Assembly (NCBI RefSeq): GCF_009720485.1
Contig: NZ_CP045245.1
Location: 3,658,001-3,722,000 of the forward strand
Direction of reading: 5' to 3'
Length of the DNA stretch: 64,000 bases
Origin: Cellulomonas sp. JZ18
Lineage (GTDB): Bacteria > Actinomycetota > Actinomycetes > Actinomycetales > Cellulomonadaceae
Shown: one piece after another, positions 12,852-22,252 of the stretch
Position numbering within the stretch: position 1 is the first letter of the stretch
Layout: the number at the start of each line of letters is the position of its first letter
The notes under the pieces: model-generated
The model's input: the letters and a program-made list of their open reading frames with translations, nothing else
What the model was told of the DNA's origin: nothing
The model's database searches: none
Position numbers and translations under genes: made by a program

Positions 12852-13694
12852 TCATGTCGGGGTCGGCACCAGGCGGTAGGACGGCAGACCGCGGCGGCGC
12901 ACCAGCCACTCGGCGACGACGAGGTTGGGCAGCCAGCACAGGAACGGTACGGCGGCGTACGCGTCCGCGAAGACGGCATCGACGTCGGGCTCGGCGCCGG
13001 CGAACGGCAGCTGCACGGCGACGAGCAGGCCGAGCCACGCGCGGAGCGTCACCGCGGCGAAGGTCAGGGCGTAGGTGCGGATCATCCACGCCCGGTGGGA
13101 GTCGACGTCGCCGACGCGGATCGACCGGTAGGCGCGGACGGCCGCCACGGCCCACACCACGGCGAGCGCGCCGAACCCGAAGAACCCGACGACGCCCGCG
13201 CTGTTGGTGGGCAGCATGAGCACCGCGCTGACCGCCCCCACCGCGACGCCGCCGAGGTACACGCGCCCGAGCAGCCGGTGCGTGCGCAGGGAGCGTCGTC
13301 GCAGACGCTGCGAGAACTGCAGCGGGCCGACGAGCAGGGCGACCGACGAGGAGACGATGTGGACGTAGAGCGCCCCCTGGACGAACGCCGGCAGCACGGC
13401 GTAGGCCGCGGCGAGCCCGGCGCCGTCCTCGGCGAGCGCGTCGAGGCCGGCGAGCGCGTAGGCGCCGGAGGACACCACGGCGACGCCGAGAGCGAGGAGG
13501 CCCACGACGACGAGACCGGCCGGGCCGGGCGGCCGGGCGGCGGGCGAGCGAGCCGGCGTCACGTGCGCAGCAGAACCGGGCGCGTCGGCCCTGGACCGGG
13601 CCGCGCCGGGCTCGGCGGCTCTGGACGCGACCGTCCCGGGCGAGGCGGCGACGGGATCCGGCGAGGATGGCGGCGACGGCGGGGCGACGGTCAT
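12852..13694 (-). CDS. DUF2306 multi-pass membrane protein
   Basis: A 280-aa protein with a Pro/Ala-rich disordered N-terminus (about 55 residues) and about six to seven membrane segments. The family pattern is visible as QFSQRLRRRSLRTHRLLGRVY between segments, and HRAWMIRTYALTFAAVTLR later, whose conserved His residues may bind haem or metal. Function is not established. It is divergent from the TetR gene at 13770 with overlapping AACAT/ATGTT repeats between them, so it is a likely target of that regulator. Confidence 0.8.
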   Translation of the reverse strand: MTVAPPSPPSSPDPVAASPGTVASRAAEPGAARSRADAPGSAAHVTPARSPAARPPGPAGLVVVGLLALGVAVVSSGAYALAGLDALAEDGAGLAAAYAVLPAFVQGALYVHIVSSSVALLVGPLQFSQRLRRRSLRTHRLLGRVYLGGVAVGAVSAVLMLPTNSAGVVGFFGFGALAVVWAVAAVRAYRSIRVGDVDSHRAWMIRTYALTFAAVTLRAWLGLLVAVQLPFAGAEPDVDAVFADAYAAVPFLCWLPNLVVAEWLVRRRGLPSYRLVPTPT

Positions 13695-13738
13695 CGGGAC
13701 TCCCGGATGCTAGTGGCATTCACATTGTGAGCACCATG

Positions 13739-13771
13739 AACATATGCGGGCGATGTTACGGTCGTCAACAT
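13739..13771. promoter_or_regulatory. three evenly spaced AACAT/ATGTT half-sites (TetR operator candidate)
   Basis: Half-sites AACAT (13739-13743), ATGTT (13753-13757) and AACAT (13767-13771) are spaced exactly 14 bases apart in alternating orientation. They form two overlapping inverted repeats in the 75-bp gap between the DUF2306 gene and tetR, the second reaching the tetR start codon. The position fits autorepression plus control of the neighbour. Binding is inferred. Confidence 0.45.
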
Positions 13772-14386
13772 GCCGTCCACGACACGTTCCGACGGTGCAC
13801 GTCCCGGGGGTCACGGACGCGCCGGCTACCACCACGGCGCGCTGCGCACGGCCCTGCTCGAGGGCGCCCGCGAGATGCTCGTCGAGCGCGGCCCCGACGG
13901 GTTCAGCCTCAACGCCCTCGCCCGACGGGTGGGGGTGAGCACCGCAGCGCCCTACCGGCACTTCGCCGACCGCGACGCCCTCCTGTGCGCCCTCGCCGAC
14001 GAGGGCTACGTCGCCTTCGGCGCTGCGCTCGACGCCGCGGTCCACGCCTCGTCGGGCCCGCGTGACCGCCTGCGGCGGCTCGGCATCGCCTACCTGCGCT
14101 ACGCCGCCGAGAACCCCGCCGTGTTCGCGATCATGTTCACGGCCAGGCTCGGGGGACGAGTGAGGTCGGTCCGCCGACGTTCCGGCCGCTCGTCCAGGCC
14201 GTGATCGACGCGCAGGCGAGCGGTGACCTCCCCGCCGACGAGCCCACCGCGGCGATCGCCCGCACGCTGTGGGCGTCACTGCACGGCCTGGCGGTGCTGG
14301 GTGAGCGCGGCGGCCTGGCGAAGCTCGCCCTGGACGACACCCCCGAGCGGCTCGTCGACGACCTGCTCGCCCTCACGCTGCGCTGA
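13770..14386 (+). pseudogene. TetR-family regulator, frameshifted
   Basis: The N-terminal TetR helix-turn-helix is intact (LVERGPDGFSLNALARRVGV, then STAAPYRHFADRDALL). The frame breaks near residue 128 after FTARLG, and the C-terminal ligand/dimer domain continues one frame away (VIDAQASGDLPADEP to the stop at 14386). The break coincides with a run of five G (14151-14155). One more G would give an uninterrupted 205-aa protein reading RLGGTSEVGPPTF, typical of the TetR_C WHG-type domain. A sequencing error is as likely as a true mutation. It is divergent from the DUF2306 gene. Confidence 0.8.
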
Positions 14387-14794
14387 GGTCCGGCACGCCC
14401 GGGCGCGCGCCGGAGCGATCAGCCCGGCTCCCGCGGCGAGGCGCGCCCAGGGGTCCGGCCTGACGCACGGCCCCTGGATCAGACGACGTGGGTCCGCACC
14501 CACGAAGCCGCGGTCGCGTCGGCCTGTCGCCCGCGGGGAGTTGAAGCCCATCGCGTCGGCGATCTGCGCCCAGGTCAGACCTGCGCTCCTGGCGACGAAC
14601 AGGAGCCCGGCCTCGAGGCCGGCCATCTCGCGTCCCTGCAGGCGTGGGGGATCGCATCCACGTCGTCCTGTCGCATCGAGGCGTCAGGCGTGTCGCCAGT
14701 CGCACCCGGCCGTCGCAGGGCGACGCTGCCGTTGCGCGGCGGCGTGGGTCACGGTGCGGCGAGGCGCGGCGGCCGACGCAGCGGTGTGACGGGC
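14387..14794. other. 408-bp gap holding a copied HTH gene fragment
   Basis: No complete gene was found. Within it, 14533-14630 is 97 of 98 bases identical to part of the regulator gene at 22909-23298, in the same minus-strand orientation. It would encode the end of that protein's helix-turn-helix (AGLTWAQIADAMGFNSP). Flanking sequence is unrelated, so this is a fragment, not a gene. Confidence 0.7.
14533..14630 (-). repeat. 98-bp near-identical copy of 22959-23056
   Basis: The two copies differ at one position (14622, g here against t at 23048). The copied segment encodes a predicted DNA-binding helix-turn-helix. At 22959 it is part of an intact gene; here it is isolated in non-coding sequence. 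Such high identity implies a recent copying event or gene conversion. Confidence 0.9.
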
Positions 14795-15142
14795 TCAGAA
14801 CCTCAGCTCGCCGTCCGGCCCGAGCACCGCCGGTAGCACAGCGAGCACCCACTCCGGCCGGATCGGCCCGTAGACGTGCGGGTACATCCGCCCGTCTCCC
14901 CCGTCCTCGAGTCGGACGTCGGTGCCCGCGGCCTCGATCGTCGCCGAGTCCAGCACCAGCACGCAGAGCTCCTCCGTGTCGTCGGCGTGGACGACGCGCG
15001 CCACATCGGGCAGCTGGTCACGGGTCGAGGCGTGGATGAAACCCACGTCGTCCAGGGACGCCCCGCGGGTCGACGTCCGGTACTGACCACCGACCAGCGC
15101 CTCGTCCCAGTCGGCGCGATGGGCGAGATGCAGGATCTCCAT
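14795..15142 (-). CDS. DUF952 family protein
   Basis: A 115-aa cytoplasmic protein of the DUF952 family. Characteristic features are ILHLAHRADWDEAL at the N-terminus, GFIHASTRDQLPDVA in the middle and MYPHVYGPI near the C-terminus. The ATG at 15142 was chosen because the preceding open frame is arginine-rich and unrelated. The family has a fold related to ADP-ribose-handling enzymes, but its role is not established. It is a lone gene divergent from the two-component system at 15322. Confidence 0.88.
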   Translation of the reverse strand: MEILHLAHRADWDEALVGGQYRTSTRGASLDDVGFIHASTRDQLPDVARVVHADDTEELCVLVLDSATIEAAGTDVRLEDGGDGRMYPHVYGPIRPEWVLAVLPAVLGPDGELRF

Positions 15143-15321
15143 CCCGGCGAGGCTAGTGCGGCGACCGATCGGACGGACCTGCCCTCGTGCCCGCTGCGCC
15201 CGGGTCGCCCCCGTGCAGGTCGCGGCACCGTCCCGATGACAGGTCCCGCGCGTTCCTGCACGACGTCGGGTCCCGTCCGGGGCGAGGGGCCGCCGGGGCG
15301 ACCTCCTATCCTGGGCGTCGA

Positions 15322-16617
15322 GTGCCGACCGTCGACACCGGGGGTGCTGTGCACACACGTCCCGACCTCCACCGCGCGCCCGTCGAGGGCGCTGACGACG
15401 CCGACGGCGCGCCGGCTGCGGGGCGCGTCCTCGCGGACCCGGGCAGCGGGCGTGAGGGAGGGCGCGCTCGCCGGCTGCGGGAGGCAGTGGTCACCGCGAC
15501 GGTGCTCGTCGTCTGCCTGCTGGGCGGCGCGATGCAGTCCGACCGCGTGGTGTGGCCGCCGTCCGTCGCGGCGTACGTCGTCGCCGTGGTGTCCAGCGTC
15601 CTGCTGCCGGCCCGGCACCGTGCACCCCAGGCCGCCCTCGTGGCGACCGCCGCGGTCGTCGTCCTGGCTCGGCCGCTGGGACTGCTGCCCAACCCGTTCG
15701 TCGAGGCCGCCGTCGTCGTCGCCACCTACCACTACGCGCGCACCGCGAGCGACGAGAGGCGGGCGCTGGGCACGGTCGTCCTCACCGCCGCGGCGCTCCT
15801 GGGCGCGTCCGCCCCCGCCTGGGACGAGCTCTCGTGGCAGGACGCGAGCCGGATGGCCCTGGTCGCGGCGGTCCCGCTGGTGGCCGGCGTGCTCGGCTAC
15901 TCGGTGCGGACCCGACGGGCCTACCTCTCGGCCCTGGAGGACCGCGCCCGGCGGGCCGAGGAGAGCCGGGACCGCGAGGCCCGCCGCAGGGTCGCGGAGG
16001 AGCGCCTCCGCATCGCCCGGGAGCTGCACGACCTCGTCGCCCACCAGATCACCCTGGCCAACGCGCAGGCCGAGGTGGCCGCACTCTTCTTCGACACCCG
16101 CCCCGAGCAGGCTCGGCGCAGCCTGGACCAGCTCCTCGGGACGACCGCGCAGGCGCTCGACGAGCTCCGGGCGACGGTCGGCCTGCTCCGCCGGTCCGGG
16201 GACACGGCAGCGCTCTCCGAACCGGCTCCCGGGCTCGCCGGGCTCCCGGCACTGGTGGAGTCCGTCCGCGGGGCGGGCCTCGAGGTGTCCGTGCGCGAGG
16301 AAGGCACGGCGCGACCGCTCCCGGCGGGTGTGGACCTGGCCGCCTACCGCATCGTCCAGGAAGCCCTGACCAACGCGACCAGGCACGCCGGCACCGATCG
16401 TGCGGAGGTCCACCTGACGTGGACCCACGACCGTGTGGTCCTCACCGTCTCCGACGACGGCGTGGGCACCGTGACCCCGCAGCACCACGCTCCCGGCTAC
16501 GGCCTCATCGGGATGCGCGAACGTGCCGCCGCGGCGGGCGGGACCCTCACCGCCGGCCCCCGGGCAGAAGGTGGCTTCCGGGTCCGCGCCGAGCTCCCGG
16601 CCCGAGGTGCCCCGTGA
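15322..16617 (+). CDS. two-component sensor histidine kinase (NarL-partner type)
   Basis: About 431 aa with four to five N-terminal membrane segments and no obvious large external domain. A HisKA_3 dimerisation domain carries the phospho-His in RIARELHDLVAHQ. A HATPase domain has the N box QEALTNATRHA, then DDGVG and GLIGMRERA. The GTG at 15322 was chosen; a TATCCT -10-like element ends 9 bases upstream, so the message may be leaderless. A second GTG at 15349 is possible. It overlaps the response-regulator gene by four bases (GTGA). The stimulus is unknown. Confidence 0.88.
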   Translation: MPTVDTGGAVHTRPDLHRAPVEGADDADGAPAAGRVLADPGSGREGGRARRLREAVVTATVLVVCLLGGAMQSDRVVWPPSVAAYVVAVVSSVLLPARHRAPQAALVATAAVVVLARPLGLLPNPFVEAAVVVATYHYARTASDERRALGTVVLTAAALLGASAPAWDELSWQDASRMALVAAVPLVAGVLGYSVRTRRAYLSALEDRARRAEESRDREARRRVAEERLRIARELHDLVAHQITLANAQAEVAALFFDTRPEQARRSLDQLLGTTAQALDELRATVGLLRRSGDTAALSEPAPGLAGLPALVESVRGAGLEVSVREEGTARPLPAGVDLAAYRIVQEALTNATRHAGTDRAEVHLTWTHDRVVLTVSDDGVGTVTPQHHAPGYGLIGMRERAAAAGGTLTAGPRAEGGFRVRAELPARGAP

Positions 16618-17278
16618 CGCTCCGGGTCCTGCTCGCCGACGACCAGGCGCTGCTGCGCGAGGCGTTCCGGCTGCTCCTCGACAGCGCCGACGACATCACC
16701 GTCGTGGGAGAGGCCGCCGACGGCGTGGAGGCGGTCGCGCTCGCCCGCGAGCTGCGTCCGGACGTGGTGGTCATGGACATCCGCATGCCGGGGACCGACG
16801 GTCTCACCGCGACCTCGCGGATCTGCGCGGACCCGGACCTGCGTGCGACCCACGTCCTCGTCCTCACCACCTACGAGACCGACGAGCACGTCGCCCGGGC
16901 GCTGCGTGCGGGGGCCGCCGGCTTCATCGGCAAGGGGATCCGGGCCGAGGACCTGCTCGACGCGGTGCGCACGGTCGCGGCCGGGGACTCCCTGCTGTCC
17001 CCGGCCGCGACGCGCTCCCTGGTCGCCCGCTTCCTCGCGACCCCGGACGAGGGGGTCCGGGGCCCTCTGCGGACCTCGAGACGCTCACCGCTCGCGAGCG
17101 GGAGATGGTCACCCTGGTCGCGACGGGCCTGTCCAACCACGAGATCGCCGAGCGGCTGCGCGTCAGCCCGTTCACGGTACGCGCCCACGTCCAGCGCGCC
17201 ATGACCAAGCTCGGTGCCCGTGACCGGGCGCAGCTCGTCGTCATCGCGTACCGGAACGGCCTCGCCCGGGCGACATGA
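16614..17278 (+). pseudogene. NarL/LuxR-type response regulator, frameshifted
   Basis: The receiver domain is intact, with the acidic pocket LLADDQ, the phospho-Asp in VVMDIRMPG, the Thr in VLTTYE and the Lys in FIGKGI. After TPDEG the frame breaks, and the LuxR-type HTH (LTAREREMVTLVATGLSNHE) continues one base out of frame. The break is at a run of five G (17051-17055); six G would give a continuous 221-aa protein reading DEGGPGPSADLETL. It overlaps the kinase gene by GTGA, and kinase and regulator should form one phosphorelay. A base-calling error is likely. Confidence 0.85.
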
Positions 17279-17306
17279 CGCGGTCCTGCCCGGCGGCGCG
17301 GTGGGC

Positions 17307-18511
17307 TCACGACCCCCAGGTCGCCTCGGGCAGCACGAGCGCCGTGTGCGCCGGGCGCGGGGCCGACGGCGGCACGGACGTGAGCCCGCGCAAGCCGGCG
17401 TTGCGCTGCTCGAGGGCCTGCGCGCTGGTGGGGAAGAGGGTTGCTGCCCCGTGGTCGACCAGCGCCTGGTTCATGTCCACGAAGGGACGCAGGCGTCGCT
17501 CGTAGGCGGCGAAGGCCGCTGTGTGGTCGCCGTGCGTGGCCAGCGCGTCGGCGAGCACGTACGCACCGACGAGCGCGACGCTCGACCCCTGTCCGGTGAG
17601 GAACGACGGCGCGTACGCGGCGTCGCCGACGAGCGCGACCCGCCCGCTGGACCAGCGCGGCATCCGGACCTGTCCGGCCGTGTCGAGGAAGACGTCGTCC
17701 GCGAGGTGCATGGCGTCGAGGACCGTCGGCACCTCCCACCCCGCCCCCGCGAACGTCCTGGTGACGAGGTCCGCGTGCACGCTCGGGCCCCCCGGGCACG
17801 GGACGCAGGCCGCGGGTGGTGGAAGTTGAGGAAGGCGTGCAGCTCGTCGTCCCCGACGGCGTAGAGGGCCACGGCCCGCCCCGGCGCGTTCCAGAGCACG
17901 AGCTCGCGGGAGAGCCCGAAGACGTTCGGCATCGTGAAGATGGCGAAGCCGTAGCCCAGGTGCCGGTGGAACCGCTCCTCGGGACCGAACACGCGCCTGC
18001 GGGTGGAGGAGTGCGTACCGTCCGCCCCCACCACGAGGTCGAACGTGCGAGCGCGGCCGTCGCGGAACCGCACGTCGACACCGCCCGGGGACTGCTCGAG
18101 GGTGTCCACGGAGCTGTCGAAGCGGAGCTCGACGTCGTCGCGGACCGACGCGTGGAGGCTCGCCGTGAGGTCACCACGGCGCACCTCGAGGTCCTGACCC
18201 GCCGCGCCTCCCCCGCCGGGCCGCGGGGCGAACGACGCCAGCTCGCTCCCGTCGACGTCGAGGAACGTCCAACGCCGCATGTCGACGTCCGCCTCGCGCA
18301 GCCGTGCCAGCAGCCCCATGCGCCGCACGACCTCGATCGCGGTGCCGCGGACGTCGACCGGGTAGCCGCCGTCGCGCGGTGCGGCGGCCTTCTCCACGAC
18401 GGTCACCGTGAACCCCGCCCGGTGCAGCCAGTACGCCAGTGCGAGCCCGGAGATGCCGGCTCCCGTGACCAGGACGGTGGGTCCGGTGGTGGTCCTCCTG
18501 CGAGACATCAT
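17307..18511 (-). pseudogene. FAD-dependent monooxygenase, frameshifted
   Basis: This is a class A flavin monooxygenase of the TetX/PHBH type. It has the N-terminal Rossmann motif VTGAGISGLALAYWLHRAG, the NADPH/FAD motif VVGADGTHSSTR and, after the frame break, the second FAD motif RVALVGDAAYAPSFLTGQG. The break is in a six-base C run (17788-17793, G in the gene strand); one extra base yields a 401-aa protein. The ATG at 18511 overlaps the stop of the MFS transporter (ATGA), so the two are co-translated. Members hydroxylate aromatic compounds or inactivate drugs such as tetracyclines; the substrate here is unknown. Confidence 0.85.
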
Positions 18512-19920
18512 GCCCAGGTCCCCTTCCTGCTGGTGCGGACGACGACGAGCGACAGCGCGGTGGCGAGGCCGGCGACGACGAGACCCGTGACGAAGGCGGG
18601 CTCCGTCGGCAGCCCGGTCGCCGGTCCCGCCCCGGCCTCGAGGATCCCGCCGGCGACCTGCGCGCCCACGACGGCGCCGACGACGCGGGTGACGACGAGG
18701 AGGCTGGTGGCGATCCCCGTGTCCTCGGCCTTGACGGCGACGGCCGTGGTGGCGAGCAACGCCGTGGTCCCCACGCCGACGGCGAACGCGATGAGCACCT
18801 TCGCCGCCACGAGCTGCCACGCGGCGTCGTGCAGCCACACCAGGGCGGCGAGCACGACAGCGGCCACCCCCATCGCCATGAGCACCACGCGACGCGCCCC
18901 GAGGCGCCGCGCCGCGAGACCGCCGACCGAGTCGCTCAGGGCACCGGCGACAGCGGCAGGCAGCAGGAGGAGCCCGATCTCGCCGGTGCTGAGACCGAAC
19001 CCGTACCCGTCGACCGGGGCCGCGAACACCTGCGGGAGCAGCAGGCCCACGATCCCGAACATGACGGAGATGACGAGAGTGAGGAGGAACGACCTCCCGG
19101 TCACGGGCGCCGTGAGCATCCGGAGGTCGACCATCGGCGCCGCCGCGCGGCGCTCGACGAGGACCCACCAGGAGGCGAGGCCGACGACGACCACGAGGAC
19201 GCCGGCGATCGCCAGCGGTGACAGGTCGCCGCTCGACACCAGGGCGAGCCCGACCATGAGGGCGAAGAGCGTGCCGCTGAGCAGGGCGACGCCGGCCCAG
19301 TCGATCCGGTCCCCGGACGACGCCGGTGGGTCGTGGGGCATCCAGACGGCGACGGCCAGGGCAGCCGCGACGACGACGACCGTCGGGAGGGCGAAGATCC
19401 ACTGCCAGGACAGGCCGTGCGCGATCGGCCCTGCGACCGACATGCCGATGGCGCTGCCGCCGGCGAACAGCGCGAGGACCACGCCGACGGCTGCCTGCGA
19501 CTCACCCGTGGTGAGGTGCCGGCGCACGAGGATGAAGGACAGCGGCAGGGCACCGACCATGACGCCCTGGAGCGCCTGACCGACGAGCAGCACCGGCAGG
19601 TTCGGCGCCAGGGCGCTGAGCAGTCCGCCGACCGCGACGACGGCCATGAGCGAGAGCAGCACCCGCTTGCCGCCGTAGCGGTCGCCCAGCTTCCCGGCCA
19701 CGGGTGTGAGCACCGCACCGGTGATGAGCAGTGCGCTGCCGACCAGGGCGCCTTCGGCCGGGCCGACGCCCAGCTCGCGTTGCAGGAGGGGGAGCGCAGG
19801 CTCCACCACCGACTGCAGCGTCCCGAGAGCGAGCGCCAGGATGCCGAGGGCACCGATGGACCTCCTCCCGAGACGGGGAGGGGAGACAGCACCCTCCGGG
19901 ACTCTCACGGCTGTGGACAC
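18508..19920 (-). CDS. MFS drug-efflux transporter (DHA2-like)
   Basis: A 470-aa major facilitator with about 14 membrane segments, the count of the DHA2 drug:H+ antiporter group. The motif-A loop GKLGDRYGGKRVLL lies between segments 2 and 3, and a motif-C-like region GSAIGMSVAGPIAHG follows in segment 5. The GTG at 19920 has GAGG upstream; the longer open frame is arginine-rich shadow. The stop overlaps the FAD monooxygenase start. Pairing of an exporter with a flavin monooxygenase suggests export plus modification of a toxic compound or metabolite. Confidence 0.9.
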   Translation of the reverse strand: MSTAVRVPEGAVSPPRLGRRSIGALGILALALGTLQSVVEPALPLLQRELGVGPAEGALVGSALLITGAVLTPVAGKLGDRYGGKRVLLSLMAVVAVGGLLSALAPNLPVLLVGQALQGVMVGALPLSFILVRRHLTTGESQAAVGVVLALFAGGSAIGMSVAGPIAHGLSWQWIFALPTVVVVAAALAVAVWMPHDPPASSGDRIDWAGVALLSGTLFALMVGLALVSSGDLSPLAIAGVLVVVVGLASWWVLVERRAAAPMVDLRMLTAPVTGRSFLLTLVISVMFGIVGLLLPQVFAAPVDGYGFGLSTGEIGLLLLPAAVAGALSDSVGGLAARRLGARRVVLMAMGVAAVVLAALVWLHDAAWQLVAAKVLIAFAVGVGTTALLATTAVAVKAEDTGIATSLLVVTRVVGAVVGAQVAGGILEAGAGPATGLPTEPAFVTGLVVAGLATALSLVVVRTSRKGTWA

Positions 19921-20161
19921 GACGGCCTCGTTTCGTCGGGAGGACAGGGATGCAGGCCCTCGCCCCCAGCGGCGCGGGGAGCCCACGCCTGCAAGGCTTC
20001 CGCCGGGCCCCTCCCGCGACATCGCCCTCGGCGGCGGTCTCCCCCTGGTGCAGATGGACCAGGAGCAGGCGTCGACTGGTGCCGACGCACCGCCGTCGCG
20101 GGCGCGCCTCTCGTCCGCCGCGTGGAGGAGACGGCGGGTGCCGGGTTCCGGCGGCCGGCGC

Positions 20162-21052
20162 TTACCGGTGCCGGTGTGCCGGGTGCGGCTGCGGACGTCG
20201 CTCGGCCGCGCTCGCGGGTGCGAGGTCCTGCTCACCGATCGTCGCGAGGAGCTCGAGCTTCTCGGCGGCGTCGGTGCCGGGTGCCGGGGTGAACCACAGG
20301 AGCCGCTGGGTCCCGTCCTCGCTGAGCAGGCTGAGGCAGTGCACCTCGACCACGCCCACCTGCGGGTGGACCAGCCGCTTGCGGTCCTGCCGCCGCACGG
20401 CCACCTCGTGCCGTTCCCACAGTCCGGCGAACTCGGCGCTGCCGCGGGTGAGGTCCCTGACGAGCTCGGTCACGTCACGGGCACCGGCTCGGCGCGCCGA
20501 CACCGCGCGCAGGTCGGCGACGAGCACGCGCGACTGGTGGTCGTGCTCCTCGGGGTGATAGCGCCGGCGCACCACGGGGTCGAGGAACCACTGGTGGATG
20601 AACCCGGCGCGGGGACCTGCGTGGTGCTCCGGTCGGCCCAGCAGGGCCGCCGCCATCGGGTTCTGGACGAGGGGCGCGTGCAGGTCGGTGATCACCTGTG
20701 CCGGTGTGCCGTGGAGACGATCGAGCAGGTCCAGCATCCCGGGGTGGACGTGGGCAGCGGTGGAGGTGCGCGACGGCAGTGCGCGTCCCGCGAGGTGGTA
20801 GACGTGGTCGCGCTCGTCGGCGGTCAGCCTCAGGGCGCGAGTCAGCGACGCCAGCATCTGCTCGGACGGCTGGGGCCCGCGGCCCTGCTCGAGCTCGGTG
20901 TAGTACTCGACGGACGCCTGCGCCAACCGGGCGACCTCGTCGCGGCGCAGGCCCGGGACGCGCCGCCGAGGCCCGCTGGGCAGGCCGACGTCGGACGGTG
21001 TGAGCCGGTCGCGCCTCGACTTCAGGAAGGCGCCGAGCGCAGACACGTCCAC
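20162..21052 (-). CDS. MmyB-like helix-turn-helix regulator
   Basis: A 296-aa regulator with an N-terminal XRE-type HTH (LKSRRDRLTPSDVGLP, then RRVPGLRRDEVARLAQASVEYY) and a C-terminal MmyB-like ligand-binding domain (MLDLLDRLHGTPAQVITDLH, WFTPAPGTDAAEKL). This architecture is very common in actinobacteria and usually controls an adjacent oxidoreductase. It is divergent from the NADPH oxidoreductase at 21232 (180-bp gap) and lies upstream of the MFS/monooxygenase pair on its own strand. The GTG at 21052 was chosen to give the usual DVSALGAFLKSRRDRL start. Confidence 0.9.
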   Translation of the reverse strand: MDVSALGAFLKSRRDRLTPSDVGLPSGPRRRVPGLRRDEVARLAQASVEYYTELEQGRGPQPSEQMLASLTRALRLTADERDHVYHLAGRALPSRTSTAAHVHPGMLDLLDRLHGTPAQVITDLHAPLVQNPMAAALLGRPEHHAGPRAGFIHQWFLDPVVRRRYHPEEHDHQSRVLVADLRAVSARRAGARDVTELVRDLTRGSAEFAGLWERHEVAVRRQDRKRLVHPQVGVVEVHCLSLLSEDGTQRLLWFTPAPGTDAAEKLELLATIGEQDLAPASAAERRPQPHPAHRHR

Positions 21053-21231
21053 CGCTGGAGTATCCCGTGCTGCTCCGGGGCCGAGGCAGGGGGCGGCGTC
21101 CCCAGGGAGTGCGCCGTCTGGTCGGTCGTCGCCCTCCGCCGCAGGGTCGTACGACGGCACCGTCCCGCACCGGGGACCGGTGCATCGTCCCCACAGGCGG
21201 GTGCCGCGCCGGCGGTCCACGAGGAGCAGTC

Positions 21232-22188
21232 ATGAAGGCAGTGCAGATCACCAGCTACGGAGACCGGCCCGCCGTGGTCGAGGTCGACAGCCCACGTCCG
21301 GGCCCGGGGGAGGTCGTGGTCCGTGTCGCCGGCGCCGCGCTCAACCCCCTCGACCTGAAGATCGCTGCGGGGTCCGTGCACGACTACTTCCCCGTCGAGT
21401 TCCCGTACACCCTCGGGACCGACGTGTCCGGGACCGTCGCGTCCACCGGGAGCACCCGCGCCGGGTGGGACGTCGGCGACCGCGTCGTCGCACGACTCGA
21501 CCCGAGCCGCGGCGGCGCCTTCGCCGAGGAGGTCGTGGTCCCCGTCGACCAGCTCGTCGCCGCGCCGAGGTCGCTGCCCCTGGCCCACGCCGCGGGGGTC
21601 GTCACCACGGCGGCGACGGCGTGGCAGGCCCTCACCGAGGTCGCAGGTCTCCGGGCGGGTCAGACGATCCTCGTCCACGCAGGCGCAGGAGGCGTCGGGA
21701 CGTTCGCTGTCCAGTTCGCTCGTGCGCTGGGTGCGCACGTGATCAGCACGGCGTCCGGACGCGGACTGGAGATCGCACGCCAGATGGGTGCGCACCAGGT
21801 CGTCGACCACACCGAGACCGACTTCCGTACCGTCGTCCCGCGTGTGGACGTGGTGCTGGACACCGTCGGCGGCGCGGTGGAGGAGGACTCCCTCGACGTC
21901 CTCGCGGCGGGCGGAGTGCTCGTGGCGACCCCGGCACCCCCTGACGACGAGCGGGCACGCGCCCGGGGCGTCCGAGCCCGTTTCGTCTTCCACCAGTCCG
22001 ACGCCGAGCGACTCGCCGACGTCGTGAACAGGATCGACGAGGGCGCGCGGCTCGTCGTCGACAGCACCTCCCCGCTCACCGAGGCCCCCGCTGCGCTCGC
22101 TCGGCTCGCAGCAGGACGCGCCAAGGGCAAGCTGCTCCTCGTCGTCGACGAGAGTCCGCCGGGGCGGGTCCCCGAGCGTGGTGCGTGA
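21232..22188 (+). CDS. NADP-dependent medium-chain oxidoreductase (quinone-oxidoreductase type)
   Basis: A 318-aa zinc-independent MDR protein. The GroES-like domain comes first (MKAVQITSYGDRPAVVEV, NPLDLKIAAG), then the Rossmann domain with the nucleotide motif VHAGAGGVGTFAVQFARALG. No structural-zinc Cys cluster is present, consistent with quinone or enone reduction using NADPH. The ATG has GAGGAG upstream. It is divergent from the MmyB-like regulator, which is the likely controller. Confidence 0.92.
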   Translation: MKAVQITSYGDRPAVVEVDSPRPGPGEVVVRVAGAALNPLDLKIAAGSVHDYFPVEFPYTLGTDVSGTVASTGSTRAGWDVGDRVVARLDPSRGGAFAEEVVVPVDQLVAAPRSLPLAHAAGVVTTAATAWQALTEVAGLRAGQTILVHAGAGGVGTFAVQFARALGAHVISTASGRGLEIARQMGAHQVVDHTETDFRTVVPRVDVVLDTVGGAVEEDSLDVLAAGGVLVATPAPPDDERARARGVRARFVFHQSDAERLADVVNRIDEGARLVVDSTSPLTEAPAALARLAAGRAKGKLLLVVDESPPGRVPERGA

Positions 22189-22252
22189 GGGCGAGGCAGG
22201 GCACGCGCCCTCCCCTCCCTGACGTGGACGACCTGACCGCTCCACGGAGTCC

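Noticed and set aside
14387-14794. A complete regulator gene in the gap
   Set aside because: Only 98 bp match the HTH gene; upstream and downstream codons are unrelated and no start or ribosome-binding site fits.
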